From Betaproteobacteria bacterium UBA1934 (GTDB lineage: Bacteria > Pseudomonadota > Gammaproteobacteria > Burkholderiales > Rhodocyclaceae), in the NCBI GenBank assembly GCA_002337055.1, contig DDFG01000001.1, positions 1 to 64,000 of the forward strand: a stretch of DNA of 64,000 nt, in the 5' to 3' direction. The notes beneath the pieces are model-generated. The model searched no databases. It was not told the origin of the DNA and worked only from the letters and a program-made list of their open reading frames with translations. The first letter of the stretch is position 1, and each line of letters begins with the position of its first letter. This document shows, one piece after another, positions 50,218-59,253 of the stretch. The position numbers and the translations under genes are program-made.

Positions 50218-51356
50218 TTGCTGCGAGGCCGTTCCGCGAGGCGGGTGACGGACATGGTCTGATTGTGAAGCTTGCAGCCGCGCCCGGCGGTAAATGGGCC
50301 GATCTCGCCGTAGGAATAAAATCCGGCGAGTATCGATGATCGCCCAAACACCTCGGCGACTGCTTCGATTTCTTCATCCACACGCCCGCCCATGACCAGC
50401 TTGCGGCCGACGCAGCTGATCAGCAAGACGAATTCTCCGTTGCCGCCGGCCAGCGCGGTGCGCGCCGCTGCTTCTGCGCCGTCGACCAGCTTGTCGGCAC
50501 TGGCGTGCATGAGTCGCAGGAAGCCGTTGGGGACAATCACACCTGCCAGAATCAGACTGCCGGCCGCTTCGTCGATGCCAAGAATGGTACGGATGAGCCC
50601 GGAGTCCTGCCCGTGTTCGCATTCCATGGAGAATGGGAAGAGCAGACCAGTCGCCGGCAAGCCGTTGGCGTGTTCTCCCAGGTAGCGTTTGTAGACCTCA
50701 AGCGCCGGCTTGCCATCGAGTTCGTACAGTACATTACCGTCGGCGCGCGTCACCTTGCGTGCAGGACCAAACGGTTCCCAGCCGCCGAAAGAGCCGTGGC
50801 CGACATCGATGGCGTCGCCATATAAACCCATTGCCACCGCTCGTCTCTCTGAAAGGCCGCTCGGACCGAGTGTGCAGGTTTTGACAAACGCGCCGTTGTC
50901 GCCAGCCAGCCCGCCGACAATCGGGACGCCGGGAGGTACTGCGCTGGCCAGCCCGTCGACCAGGGCGCTGCCATTGACGTCGACGCCCGGCCCGAAAAGG
51001 AGCACGGTGACCAGGTCAGGGTCGGCAAGTGTCTGGCCGAGCTGGAGGCCGGCTGCCCGCGAGTGCGCCATGTGCGGAATATCCGCCTCGATCAATTTGA
51101 AGGGTGTGTGCTCGAAAGCCAGCGCGGTCACCACGCAAGCGCCCTGTTCAACGCCATCCCCGGTGATCTCACCCGCAGTGGTGCAACCCAGCGCCGGGAG
51201 GTCTGGATAGGCTCGCGCGAGCGTGGCAAGTAAAGGTGGGCCAAAATACTCCGGGGCGCCGAAAACCAGCAGCAGGTCGGGGCGGAAACCGGTAAGGGTG
51301 GCGTCGAGGTGGCCAAGCTCGGCGCGGTTGCGCGCGACGGTCTGGTGTATCCGCAT
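50214..51356 (-). CDS. FIST domain sensory protein
   Basis: The 380-aa protein contains FIST N (PALGCTTAGEITGDG, VVTALAFEHTPFK) and FIST C (LFPFSMECEHG, NGEFVLLISCVGRKLVMGG, GFYSYGEIGPF) domains. FIST proteins are predicted to bind small ligands such as amino acids and commonly pair with kinases or cyclases. The four-base overlap with the hybrid kinase downstream implies that the two are made together and that this is its ligand-binding partner. Confidence 0.9.
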   Translation of the reverse strand: MRIHQTVARNRAELGHLDATLTGFRPDLLLVFGAPEYFGPPLLATLARAYPDLPALGCTTAGEITGDGVEQGACVVTALAFEHTPFKLIEADIPHMAHSRAAGLQLGQTLADPDLVTVLLFGPGVDVNGSALVDGLASAVPPGVPIVGGLAGDNGAFVKTCTLGPSGLSERRAVAMGLYGDAIDVGHGSFGGWEPFGPARKVTRADGNVLYELDGKPALEVYKRYLGEHANGLPATGLLFPFSMECEHGQDSGLIRTILGIDEAAGSLILAGVIVPNGFLRLMHASADKLVDGAEAAARTALAGGNGEFVLLISCVGRKLVMGGRVDEEIEAVAEVFGRSSILAGFYSYGEIGPFTAGRGCKLHNQTMSVTRLAERPRSK

Positions 51357-51409
51357 ACGGGTCTCCGTAGCCTATCGATACCGAGTTTAGCAAGACAGGC
51401 GGCCGGGTT

Positions 51410-51931
51410 TCATCGCTTGGTCTTGTTGCGGGCTTCCATTTCCTGGGCCGCACGAACCATATCAGCCTCCAGGACGGTCGTGTCCACACCGTAAGGTTTG
51501 GACATGACAATTTCCTCTACCTCTGGAATGACGCCGGAGTCATCCAGCGGCGGTGCTGCGCGCAGCCCATTCCAGTGCGCTTGCCAGGCAGCAGCGGCAA
51601 GCTCTGTTTCAGAAAGGCCGGTCTGCATACCGTTGGGGACGATGGCACCCCGTTCGACGAGCAGTCTGACGATTTCAGGGCGATTGCCGCGAGTGGCCAT
51701 GACCAGTGGTGATACGGGCTCCCAGTTGTCTGCAAGGTTGACGTGCGCCCCGTGCCGAATCAGTTCCAATACGATATCGGCATGGCCCATAAAACACGCA
51801 ATGCCCAGCGGAAGGCCGGGTGCGCCCAATCCGTCATCGAGTTCGACGGGTGTGCCTGCTTCCAGCAGGGCGCGTACCGCCGCGATTTTGCCGCTACGGA
51901 TTGCCTTGATGAGATCGTCCGCGGTTGCCAC
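51410..51931 (-). CDS. Ankyrin-repeat protein
   Basis: The 173-aa soluble protein has three to four ankyrin repeats (AAVRALLEAGTPVELDDG, ADIVLELIRHGAHVNLAD, PEIVRLLVERGAIVPNG) and a short C-terminal extension with a basic end. No signal peptide. Ankyrin repeats bind proteins; the partner is not apparent. It precedes the FIST gene in the same direction with a 53-base gap. Confidence 0.85.
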   Translation of the reverse strand: MATADDLIKAIRSGKIAAVRALLEAGTPVELDDGLGAPGLPLGIACFMGHADIVLELIRHGAHVNLADNWEPVSPLVMATRGNRPEIVRLLVERGAIVPNGMQTGLSETELAAAAWQAHWNGLRAAPPLDDSGVIPEVEEIVMSKPYGVDTTVLEADMVRAAQEMEARNKTKR

Positions 51932-52013
51932 CTAAATTCTCCTGATTTCCTGCGTCTATTATGAACGAATCCGGGCAGGAATGGCTTGCCATGGCTAGCG
52001 GGATGAAGCTGGC

Positions 52014-52733
52014 TCACTTGACATGAAGGCCGCACTCCTTGTTTTGAGCATCTTCCCACCACCATCGGCCGGCGCGGATGTCTTCGCCCAGGCTGATGGC
52101 CCGGGTGCACGGAGCGCAGCCGATGCTCGGGTAAAACTGCTCGTGCAAGGCGTTGTAAGGCACGTCGTGCAGGTGGATATAGGCCCACACCTCCTTCTCG
52201 GTCCACTCGGCGAGCGGGTTGAATTTGGCGAGGCCGTGCGCGTCGTCGTATTCGTTGACCGGCAGGGTGGCCCGGGTGGTGGCCTGTTCGGCGCGCATTC
52301 CGGTAATCCACGCGGCCCACCCAGCCAGCGCACGGCCCAGAGGTTCGACCTTGCGGGCGTGGCAGCAGGCTTTTCTGAGTTCGATGCTGTCATAAAACGC
52401 GTTGATACCATGTTTTTCGACGTAGTCTTCCACCGCCTCACGTTGCGGAAAGTAAACCCTGAATTTCAACCCGTAGTGCCGCTCGGCTTGTGCAAGCAGC
52501 GCGTACGTCTCAGGCGGCAGGCGGCCGGTGTCGAGCGTAAATATCTCGATGGGCAGTCGGTGGCGCGCGATCAGATCGACCAGAACCATGTCCTCGGCGC
52601 CCAGACTGTTGGCGAGCGTGGCAGGTACGAAATCGCGGGCAACGGTCTGTAAACACGCCAGCGCCTCGGCCGTCTTGGCTTCGACACGCGACTTCAGTTC
52701 GCCGGTCAGGTTCGGGCGGATGCCGGGGTTCAT
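52014..52733 (-). CDS. cysH: Adenosine 5'-phosphosulfate (APS) reductase, CysH family
   Basis: CysH reduces activated sulfate to sulfite. The 239-aa PP-loop-type protein has FTLDTGRLPPETY, ITGMRAEQATTRA and the C-terminal catalytic ECGLH motif. The two cysteine pairs (KACCHARK and GCAPCTRA) that bind a 4Fe-4S cluster mark the APS-using form, not the PAPS-using enterobacterial enzyme; this agrees with the absence of an APS kinase. The start at 52733 overlaps the DUF934 gene as ATGA; a longer frame to 52868 is rejected. Confidence 0.93.
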   Translation of the reverse strand: MNPGIRPNLTGELKSRVEAKTAEALACLQTVARDFVPATLANSLGAEDMVLVDLIARHRLPIEIFTLDTGRLPPETYALLAQAERHYGLKFRVYFPQREAVEDYVEKHGINAFYDSIELRKACCHARKVEPLGRALAGWAAWITGMRAEQATTRATLPVNEYDDAHGLAKFNPLAEWTEKEVWAYIHLHDVPYNALHEQFYPSIGCAPCTRAISLGEDIRAGRWWWEDAQNKECGLHVK

Positions 52734-53242
52734 GCGGCGCTCCGGCGGAACAGCGGTTGTTTTTGATCGACGGCGGCCTGGTAGTTGTCTTGCCAGGTGG
52801 TGAAAGCGGTGGCGAGCGCACCGTCGATATCCTTGCCGGCCTTGAGCGCAAAGCTGTTGAACCCGCAACGCTTCATGTAGAAAAGCTGGTCGTGCAGCAC
52901 GTCGCCGATGGCGCGCAATTCGCCCATCCAGCCAAAGCGGGAACGCAGGAGCCGGGCGGTCGAATAGCCGCGCCCATCGACAAATTTCGGAAAATTGATG
53001 GCGATCAGCGCGAAATGGCCGAAATCGACTGCGATCTCTTCCGGGCCCTGATGCGAATCGAGCCAGAGGCCGAAGGGAATGTCGCGCGCCAGAACGGCCT
53101 CGCGCTGGGCCTGCCAGACATCGAATGGGAAAATGACCGGGCCGGTGGGGAGGGGAACGGTCTCGGCGAGGTCACCTTCGTTCAGTGCCAGGATTTGCCA
53201 GGGATCATCAACAAGCGCGCCCTGCTTGATAATGCGAGCCAT
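52730..53242 (-). CDS. DUF934 family protein associated with sulfite reductase
   Basis: This 170-aa protein shows the DUF934 pattern: GLWLDSHQGPEEIAVDFGHF, LIAINFPKFVDGRGYSTARLLR and GELRAIGDVLHDQLFYMKRCGFNSF. It sits between cysI and cysH with overlapping starts and stops. The family is nearly always found with cysI in beta- and gammaproteobacteria and is thought to help sulfite reduction, perhaps replacing the flavoprotein CysJ, which is missing here; its biochemistry is unproven. Confidence 0.9.
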   Translation of the reverse strand: MARIIKQGALVDDPWQILALNEGDLAETVPLPTGPVIFPFDVWQAQREAVLARDIPFGLWLDSHQGPEEIAVDFGHFALIAINFPKFVDGRGYSTARLLRSRFGWMGELRAIGDVLHDQLFYMKRCGFNSFALKAGKDIDGALATAFTTWQDNYQAAVDQKQPLFRRSAA

Positions 53243-54939
53243 TACGCGGCCTCCTTTTCGGTCGGGGCGGGCTTGCCGCGGCGCACTTTGCCTTCATAGA
53301 CCTTGTCCTTGAAGGGCTCTGCACCGATGCGGTCCAGCGTATCGAGAAAGGTTTCGTCGGCGTGGCGATGTTCGATATATACGCCGATGAGCTTTTCGAT
53401 CACGTCCGGCATTTCCTGAGCCGAAAACGAGGGGCCGATCACCTTGCCCAGTTGCGCGTTATTGCCCTGCCGTCCGCCCAGCGTCACCTGATAGAACTCT
53501 GCGTCGTTTTTGTCGACGCCGAGAATGCCGATATGGGCGACGTGGTGGTGACCGCAGGAATTCATACAGCCGGAAATGTTCAGTTCGAGATCGCCGACGT
53601 CGAACAGGTGGTCGAGATCGTCATACCGCGCCTGAATGGCGTTGGCAATGGGAATGGACTTGGCGTTGGCGAGATCGCAGAAATCGCCGCCCGGGCAGCA
53701 GATCATGTCGGTCAGGAGGCCGATGTTCGGCGTAGCCAGTCCGGCGGCCTTGGCGACCTGCCAGAGTTCATACAGATCTGCCTTGGGTACGTCCGCCAGC
53801 ACGATGTTCTGTTCGTGCGAGATGCGCAGTTCACCGAAACTGTAGCGGTCGGCGAGGTCCGCGACGGCGTCCATCTGGTCGGCGGTGATATCACCCGGCG
53901 CCTGACCATGCTTTTTCAGCGAGAGTGTCACGGCGGCATAGCCGGCGATCTTGTGCGGGTGCGTGCAGCGGGCGATCCATCGGGCGAAAGCTTTGTCGGC
54001 CAAGGTTTGATGGTCGAGCAATTCGTCGCTGTCGGCTTGCGGCGAATAGGCCGGCGCCGTGAAGAAGGTGGAAACGCGGTCGAATTCGGCTTGCGTCAGC
54101 GTGGAGGGGCCATTCTTCAGGTGCAGCCACTCCTCTTCGACCTGGCGGGCGAATTCCTCGATACCCAGCGCTTGCACGAGAATCTTGATGCGCGCCTTGA
54201 ACGGATTGTCGCGTCGGCCGTAGCGGTTATAGACGCGCAGGATGGCCTCGCAGTAGGTCAGGATGTGTTGCCATTCCAGCGATTCGCGGACGATCTGGCC
54301 GCGAATCGGCGTCCGGCCGAGACCGCCGCCGACGATGACGCGGAAGTGCGGCTGGCCATCCATGCCGGCATTCAGATGCAGGCCGATGTCGTGAAACCAG
54401 GTCAGTGCGCGGTCGTCGGCTGTGCCGGAAATGGCGATCTTGAACTTGCGCGGCAGAAAGGCGAATTCGGGGTGAAAGGTGCTCCACTGGCGAATGATTT
54501 CGGCCAGCGGACGCGGGTCGATGATTTCGTCCGGTGCGACGCCCGCAAACTGGTCTGTGGTGACGTTGCGGATGCAGTTACCGGAAGTCTGGATGGCGTG
54601 CATTTCGACATCGGCCAGATGCGCCAGAATATCCGGGCAATCTTCGATTTTCGGCCAGTTTAATTGCAGGTTGTGGCGTGTGGAAAAATGCCCATACCCC
54701 TTGTCGTAGGTGCGGGCGATGAAGGCCAGCTTGCGCAGTTGCGTGCTGGAGAGCAGACCGTAAGGCACGGCAATGCGCAACATCGGGGCGTGGCGCTGGA
54801 CGTACAGGCCGTTTTGCAGGCGCAAGGGGCGAAACTCCTCCGGGGTCAGTTCGCCGGTTTGCCAGCGCGCCACCTGGTCGCGGAATTGCTCGACGCGGGC
54901 GCGCACGATGGCATGATCAACCGGATTATAACGATACAT
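53242..54939 (-). CDS. cysI: Sulfite reductase haemoprotein (nitrite/sulfite reductase family)
   Basis: This sirohaem/4Fe-4S enzyme reduces sulfite to sulfide in six electrons. The 565-aa protein has duplicated ferredoxin-like half domains (GLLSSTQLRKLAFIARTYDKG with STRHNLQLNWP), the motif SGNCIRNVTTDQFAG, and the cluster/sirohaem ligands CCPGGDFCDLA and ISGCMNSCGHHHV near residues 430 and 473. Sequence alone does not exclude nitrite as a substrate, but the cysH/DUF934 context points to sulfite. Confidence 0.94.
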   Translation of the reverse strand: MYRYNPVDHAIVRARVEQFRDQVARWQTGELTPEEFRPLRLQNGLYVQRHAPMLRIAVPYGLLSSTQLRKLAFIARTYDKGYGHFSTRHNLQLNWPKIEDCPDILAHLADVEMHAIQTSGNCIRNVTTDQFAGVAPDEIIDPRPLAEIIRQWSTFHPEFAFLPRKFKIAISGTADDRALTWFHDIGLHLNAGMDGQPHFRVIVGGGLGRTPIRGQIVRESLEWQHILTYCEAILRVYNRYGRRDNPFKARIKILVQALGIEEFARQVEEEWLHLKNGPSTLTQAEFDRVSTFFTAPAYSPQADSDELLDHQTLADKAFARWIARCTHPHKIAGYAAVTLSLKKHGQAPGDITADQMDAVADLADRYSFGELRISHEQNIVLADVPKADLYELWQVAKAAGLATPNIGLLTDMICCPGGDFCDLANAKSIPIANAIQARYDDLDHLFDVGDLELNISGCMNSCGHHHVAHIGILGVDKNDAEFYQVTLGGRQGNNAQLGKVIGPSFSAQEMPDVIEKLIGVYIEHRHADETFLDTLDRIGAEPFKDKVYEGKVRRGKPAPTEKEAA

Positions 54940-54949
54940 TCAAGGCTCC

Positions 54950-55729
54950 TCAGGCGGCGATCAGTTTGCCGCCGATCAATACAAGCATGGTGGCCAGCAG
55001 GTGTCGCAGGATGCGGTCGGGCACTTTGGCGGAAAGGTGGCTGCCGATCCAGATACCGGGTAACGATCCCAGCAGCAACGAACCGAGCAGTGACCAATCG
55101 ACGCTGCCCAGCCACCAGTGGCCGAGGCCGGCGAGCAGGGTAAGCGGCACGGCGTGTGCGACGTCCGATCCGACAATACGGACGGAAGAAAGTTTGGGGT
55201 AAAGAAAGAACAGTGCGGCGACACCCAATGCGCCGGCACCGACCGACGATATCGACACGAGGACGCCCAGGACGGCCCCGACGATGACGGTTAGGCTATC
55301 GGTATGACGATGCCGCCACGACGTATCGCTGTCGTGGTTCGCCGAGTATTCCTTGAGCTTGCGACCGAAGATGATGGCGGTGGCAGTCAGCAGCAAGGCG
55401 AAACCCAGGCCGGTGGAGATGAGCTGGGTCATGGCCGGGCTGCGGTGCGGCAACAGGGAGAGGGCAAAAATGGTGAGCGCGGCGGCGGGCAGGCTGCCGG
55501 CGGCGAGGAGCCCCGTCAGACGCCATTCAACGTGGCCCTTGCGGCCATGCGCGACCGTGCCGCCAGCCTTGGTGAGTGCCGCATAGAGCAGGTCGGTGCC
55601 GACCGCCGTGGCGGGATGAAGGCCAAACAGCAGCACCAACAAGGGCGTCATCAACGACCCGCCGCCAACGCCTGTCAAACCGACAATGGCGCCTACCGCG
55701 AAGCCCGAAAGTGTGTAAAGCCAATCCAT
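54950..55729 (-). CDS. TSUP (TauE/SafE) family membrane transporter
   Basis: The 259-aa protein has about eight hydrophobic helices. It shows the family start (FAVGAIVGLTGVGGGSLMTPLLVLLFG), a mid-protein repeat (VSISSVGAGALGVAALFFLYP) and the final VPDRILRHLLATMLVLIGGKL segment. TauE/SafE proteins move sulfite or other sulfur-containing or organic anions. Placed first in a cysI-DUF934-cysH operon (10-base gap), a sulfur-anion role is likely. Confidence 0.88.
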   Translation of the reverse strand: MDWLYTLSGFAVGAIVGLTGVGGGSLMTPLLVLLFGLHPATAVGTDLLYAALTKAGGTVAHGRKGHVEWRLTGLLAAGSLPAAALTIFALSLLPHRSPAMTQLISTGLGFALLLTATAIIFGRKLKEYSANHDSDTSWRHRHTDSLTVIVGAVLGVLVSISSVGAGALGVAALFFLYPKLSSVRIVGSDVAHAVPLTLLAGLGHWWLGSVDWSLLGSLLLGSLPGIWIGSHLSAKVPDRILRHLLATMLVLIGGKLIAA

Positions 55730-55859
55730 TCTGTTGCCTGCTCAACCGATAGCGGCATCGTACCAAGGTGGTGGAGTAAGAAATAGAATATTGAGTTAAA
55801 AAAATATCGCTTAATGTTATAAGAAAGCGATTTTGCAAAAAAGTGGCGGTAAAAGAATG

Positions 55860-55881
55860 AAAGGGCGCCAGGGCGCCCTTT
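55860..55881 (-). terminator. Hairpin terminator after the FecR-domain gene
   Basis: AAAGGGCGCC and GGCGCCCTTT form a 10-bp inverted repeat 25 bases beyond the stop codon. On the minus strand CATTCTTTT follows, a modest T stretch. The rest of the 176-base gap is AT-rich and probably holds the promoter of the TSUP-cysI operon. Confidence 0.65.
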
Positions 55882-55905
55882 CAAGGCCTGCCAAGAAAAT
55901 ACCGG

Positions 55906-58900
55906 CTAGCGTTTATAAATTTGTACCTGCGCTGTGGTTTGCTGCCCGGACTGCGTCAGCGCGTTGGTCGAAATCCCCATGCTCAGACCGGTAGCGGTTG
56001 CTCCACCAAATTGGGGCGATAGCTTGGCATCCAGCACACTGCAACTCGGGAAACACGCGAGATACGGGGTAGCCGAGATAGACGAAATGGACGAGGAAGT
56101 CTTGGTGAGGGTGCCAACTGTCAAAGGCGTCACCGAGGTGGATGGCGCCGTCGGCGCCCACGATAACGGCGAAGTGACGTGCAATTCGTAAGACGTGCCA
56201 TTTGGCATTGACCACAATACTGGGGACGCACTCATCAGCGTCTGGTTTGAGAAATTGACGCTCCAACTACCCGCATTGCTTACTGATGCGATGTTGCCGG
56301 CATGATCTGTCGGGCGCGTTCCCCCGATAGACGTGAAAGTGAAGGTGCCGGTTGTAGGCAGGCTGCTGACTACAGGACCATATGACCAGTGTGCCAGATC
56401 AGTTTCGGTAGTCGTAGCGGCGGGATATGGGCCTGGCATGGAGGTTGAGGTGACCAGTTGTCGGGTATAGTGCCCCCAGTAGTAGGTGCCTTCGCCCGTT
56501 ACCGTGCTGCCGTTGTCGACCGATGCGTCCTTAGTGTAGGTAATCGTTGTGGTGACGTTCCCCACAGTTTGGGAGGAGGTGGTGCTGTACCAACCCAGTC
56601 GTTCGTCAAGCGGGGTGGTCGGCATGCCGACCGGGAAGACAGCGTCCTGCGACACTGCAATCAGCGCGTTGTGAGCACCATTGTTGAATGTCGTGTAGGT
56701 CGTCACCGGTGCATTGGGGTAGGCATTGACCGTGGTCGCCCCAGCTCGGGTTTCGTTTTCAGAGAAAACGTAGGTGATGTTGGCCGGTATCGGCGCAGGG
56801 TTGCCATAGACCTGTACCTGCCCTGTGAGTTGTTCGCTGCCGCCGACAATGGCGCTGGTCTTGACGCCCATGCTCAAGCCGGTGCCTGTTGCTCCCATGA
56901 ACTGGGGCGACAGCCACGCGCCATTCATGGAGCAGCCGGAACAGGACACGAAGCTGCCAGTCAGCGTATTGACCTTGGTTTCGTTGGTGGTCAGTGTGCC
57001 GTTATTCGGGCTGGTTTGGATCTCTGTAGGAGAAGTGCTGGTCGACCAGGAAAGCGGCGACGTAACGTTGAGCGTGTAATTGATTCCGCCGGGCATCGTC
57101 CATTGGAGCGGAGTGGCGGATTGCAGGGTACGGTTGGCAAAATTCACCGCCCATGAGCCGCCGCTGACAACGTTGCCGACGTTGCCAGACTGATCTGTCG
57201 GTTGTGTGCCGCCGAGATAAGAGAAGACAAAATTCCCCACCGTGGGCAAGCTGGAAACCACCGGACCGGTGGCCCAATGCTCGAAATACAGGGCATTTTC
57301 GGCCGGCAGCGTGGAATTGGCGACTGATTCCTGGAACCGTCCCCAGTTGATCGTCCCTTCCGAGGTGCTGGCGCTTCCCAGGTTGGTGGAAGCAGCTTTG
57401 GTCTTGTAGGCGCCGGCTTGGTTTAGGTCGGGATAGGGGCCTATCGCGTTGACCAGGAAATCCATGATACCGGTGTAGGTTGTCAGACCGGTTGGCAACT
57501 GGAAATTATTGAAAATGTTCTGGGTGTAATACCCGCCGTCAACATAGCTGCTGCGAATGCCACCGGTCTTGAGGCCGATGCCGATGTTGTTGAGCGATTC
57601 ATAGTAGGTACCGGTGGCTGTGTAGATTTGCGGCAGGGCGCCCGTTCGATTCAGCGCGATGACGCCATTCAGCGACAGCGGTGTCGTGGTGTTGGTACGA
57701 AGGTCGTATCCCAGACCCAGATAGCTGGCGGCGTCACCGGCGAAAAAGCCACTGACCGTGCCAACGCATCCGTTTGCTCCGCATACATCGGTACTGCCCG
57801 CCGTGCGCAGCATGGTGCCGGACCCCGCAACCGATGATCCAGAGAATGTGCCGTCGAGCGCCAGTTTGTAGGTATTGCCAGCCGCGAACGCCAGGTCGAA
57901 ACTGCCACTCAGGTTGCGCGTCAGGAAATTGACCAGGGTAGAACCGCCAGTGACCTTGCCGAGGCCCAAGCCGCTGCCCGAGCCGTCACTGAATGTGGGC
58001 GAGGTGGCGCCAAGCAGCGAGTAGGCGATGCCGACACCATTGGTCGGCATGCTTGCCGTAGGCGCGCCGACCAGGTAATGCATTCCCTGCGTAGTCGAGA
58101 AGCTCAGGTTGTTGCCCCAGCCGCCCGCTGATGTCGGGCCGCCGACCCAACGCCCCCATTCGATGACGCCTCCATCGGCGCCCCGATCAGCCGTTGCGGC
58201 TGTGCCGCGGTCAACATAGTTGTTGGCGTCGTTAGAGGCCTTCTGAAAGCCGGTATCGGTCCACTGCACGGTGGAGAAATTGTTGGTGCCGGCGTAGTGC
58301 TGTGTCGTGTCCGCAGGATTACTGGCGGCGAATAGGGTCAACAGCCCTGTGGTGGCGGAGGGGGATTTGCCATCACCTGCCACGATGGGACTTTGCGCCG
58401 GCACTGGCGTCCCGCCCGCGACGGTCGGATTGTTGGCAGGCGCATATGCCAGCGTGCCAGCCGGCAAGGCGTCCATTGGCGAAGCCAGCGTGGTGGTCTG
58501 GGGGGAATTGCTGGCTTCCGGGTTGTTGCCGCCGTCGTCGGCGTTACGCCCGGCAGCGACTGCCGATCTGGCCGAAACGCCGCGCTGGCGACCGCGCGCG
58601 GCTGCTTCGAATCCGGCACCTAGGAAGGAGGGAGGGGCAAGCAACCTTTCAGGCTGCTCAGTGCGCCCGGCGAGGCGGAAGTATTCCTGTTGAGCAAACT
58701 GGAATTCACCCGCATCGTTGGTGACAGCGATGCGCCCGTCGGTCACGCCACCGTACATGCCTTCCGGTGCCGTAGTACCGTCCGGATTGACGCACGCGGC
58801 TTCAGCGGTGCAGGACACGATGGTGTAATGCGTGCCACGAATGCCAATCGTCGCGGTTGCGCCACGCACTGCATAGTTGGCGCGATTCTCACGGCCGATC

Positions 58901-59241
58901 AGACCGGTGATGGTTCTCAGGCCGCCGCGGATCAGTCCGAATATCGACCGATCAGTTTGTGGATTGCGCTCATGTGCGAAATCTTCGATCTTGAAAACGG
59001 AGTTGGCGCGCAACGAAATAATCGAATCGTCGACGAACCGTACCTGGAGCACGGAAGCATCTGCCACGCGTAGCGAGTCGCCGTTTTCGATGGGTGCTCC
59101 CAACGTTAGCCGGGATTCCTGTCCCGCACGCGTGACATAGGCGTCTCCGGCCAGTGCGAGCACTTTTGCGACCGGTGCTGCAAAGGCGCTTCCGCTGGTG
59201 AAGAGGATGGATAGGGTCCAAGCAATCTGTCTGATTTTCAT
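55906..59241 (-). CDS. Large exported FecR-domain protein with repeated C-terminal beta-barrel-like modules
   Basis: The 1111-aa protein has a standard signal peptide (ending SAFA-AP), then a FecR domain (residues 25-190; LRVADASVLQVRFVDDSIIS, IRGTHYTIVSC). A low-complexity Pro/Ala linker and three related modules follow (about 300-560, 620-830, 900-1111). Modules 2 and 3 share GRF/GHY starts, WATGPVVSSLP or WSYGPVVSSLP, SYLGGTQPTDQSGNV or SIGGTRPTDHAGNI, SWAVNFANRTL or SWSVNFSNQTL, and LSPQF with GATGTGLSMG or GATATGLSMG. The pattern recalls TbpB-type beta-barrel domains of type XI secretion cargo. There is no lipobox. It lies 12 bases downstream of a Slam-like gene. Confidence 0.8.
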   Translation of the reverse strand: MKIRQIAWTLSILFTSGSAFAAPVAKVLALAGDAYVTRAGQESRLTLGAPIENGDSLRVADASVLQVRFVDDSIISLRANSVFKIEDFAHERNPQTDRSIFGLIRGGLRTITGLIGRENRANYAVRGATATIGIRGTHYTIVSCTAEAACVNPDGTTAPEGMYGGVTDGRIAVTNDAGEFQFAQQEYFRLAGRTEQPERLLAPPSFLGAGFEAAARGRQRGVSARSAVAAGRNADDGGNNPEASNSPQTTTLASPMDALPAGTLAYAPANNPTVAGGTPVPAQSPIVAGDGKSPSATTGLLTLFAASNPADTTQHYAGTNNFSTVQWTDTGFQKASNDANNYVDRGTAATADRGADGGVIEWGRWVGGPTSAGGWGNNLSFSTTQGMHYLVGAPTASMPTNGVGIAYSLLGATSPTFSDGSGSGLGLGKVTGGSTLVNFLTRNLSGSFDLAFAAGNTYKLALDGTFSGSSVAGSGTMLRTAGSTDVCGANGCVGTVSGFFAGDAASYLGLGYDLRTNTTTPLSLNGVIALNRTGALPQIYTATGTYYESLNNIGIGLKTGGIRSSYVDGGYYTQNIFNNFQLPTGLTTYTGIMDFLVNAIGPYPDLNQAGAYKTKAASTNLGSASTSEGTINWGRFQESVANSTLPAENALYFEHWATGPVVSSLPTVGNFVFSYLGGTQPTDQSGNVGNVVSGGSWAVNFANRTLQSATPLQWTMPGGINYTLNVTSPLSWSTSTSPTEIQTSPNNGTLTTNETKVNTLTGSFVSCSGCSMNGAWLSPQFMGATGTGLSMGVKTSAIVGGSEQLTGQVQVYGNPAPIPANITYVFSENETRAGATTVNAYPNAPVTTYTTFNNGAHNALIAVSQDAVFPVGMPTTPLDERLGWYSTTSSQTVGNVTTTITYTKDASVDNGSTVTGEGTYYWGHYTRQLVTSTSMPGPYPAATTTETDLAHWSYGPVVSSLPTTGTFTFTSIGGTRPTDHAGNIASVSNAGSWSVNFSNQTLMSASPVLWSMPNGTSYELHVTSPLSWAPTAPSTSVTPLTVGTLTKTSSSISSISATPYLACFPSCSVLDAKLSPQFGGATATGLSMGISTNALTQSGQQTTAQVQIYKR

Positions 59242-59253
59242 GAGGTCCTCCGA

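Noticed and set aside
53362..54663. 433-codon plus-strand frame opposite cysI
   Set aside because: This is an antisense shadow of cysI with Val/Gly/Asp-rich composition and no recognisable domain.
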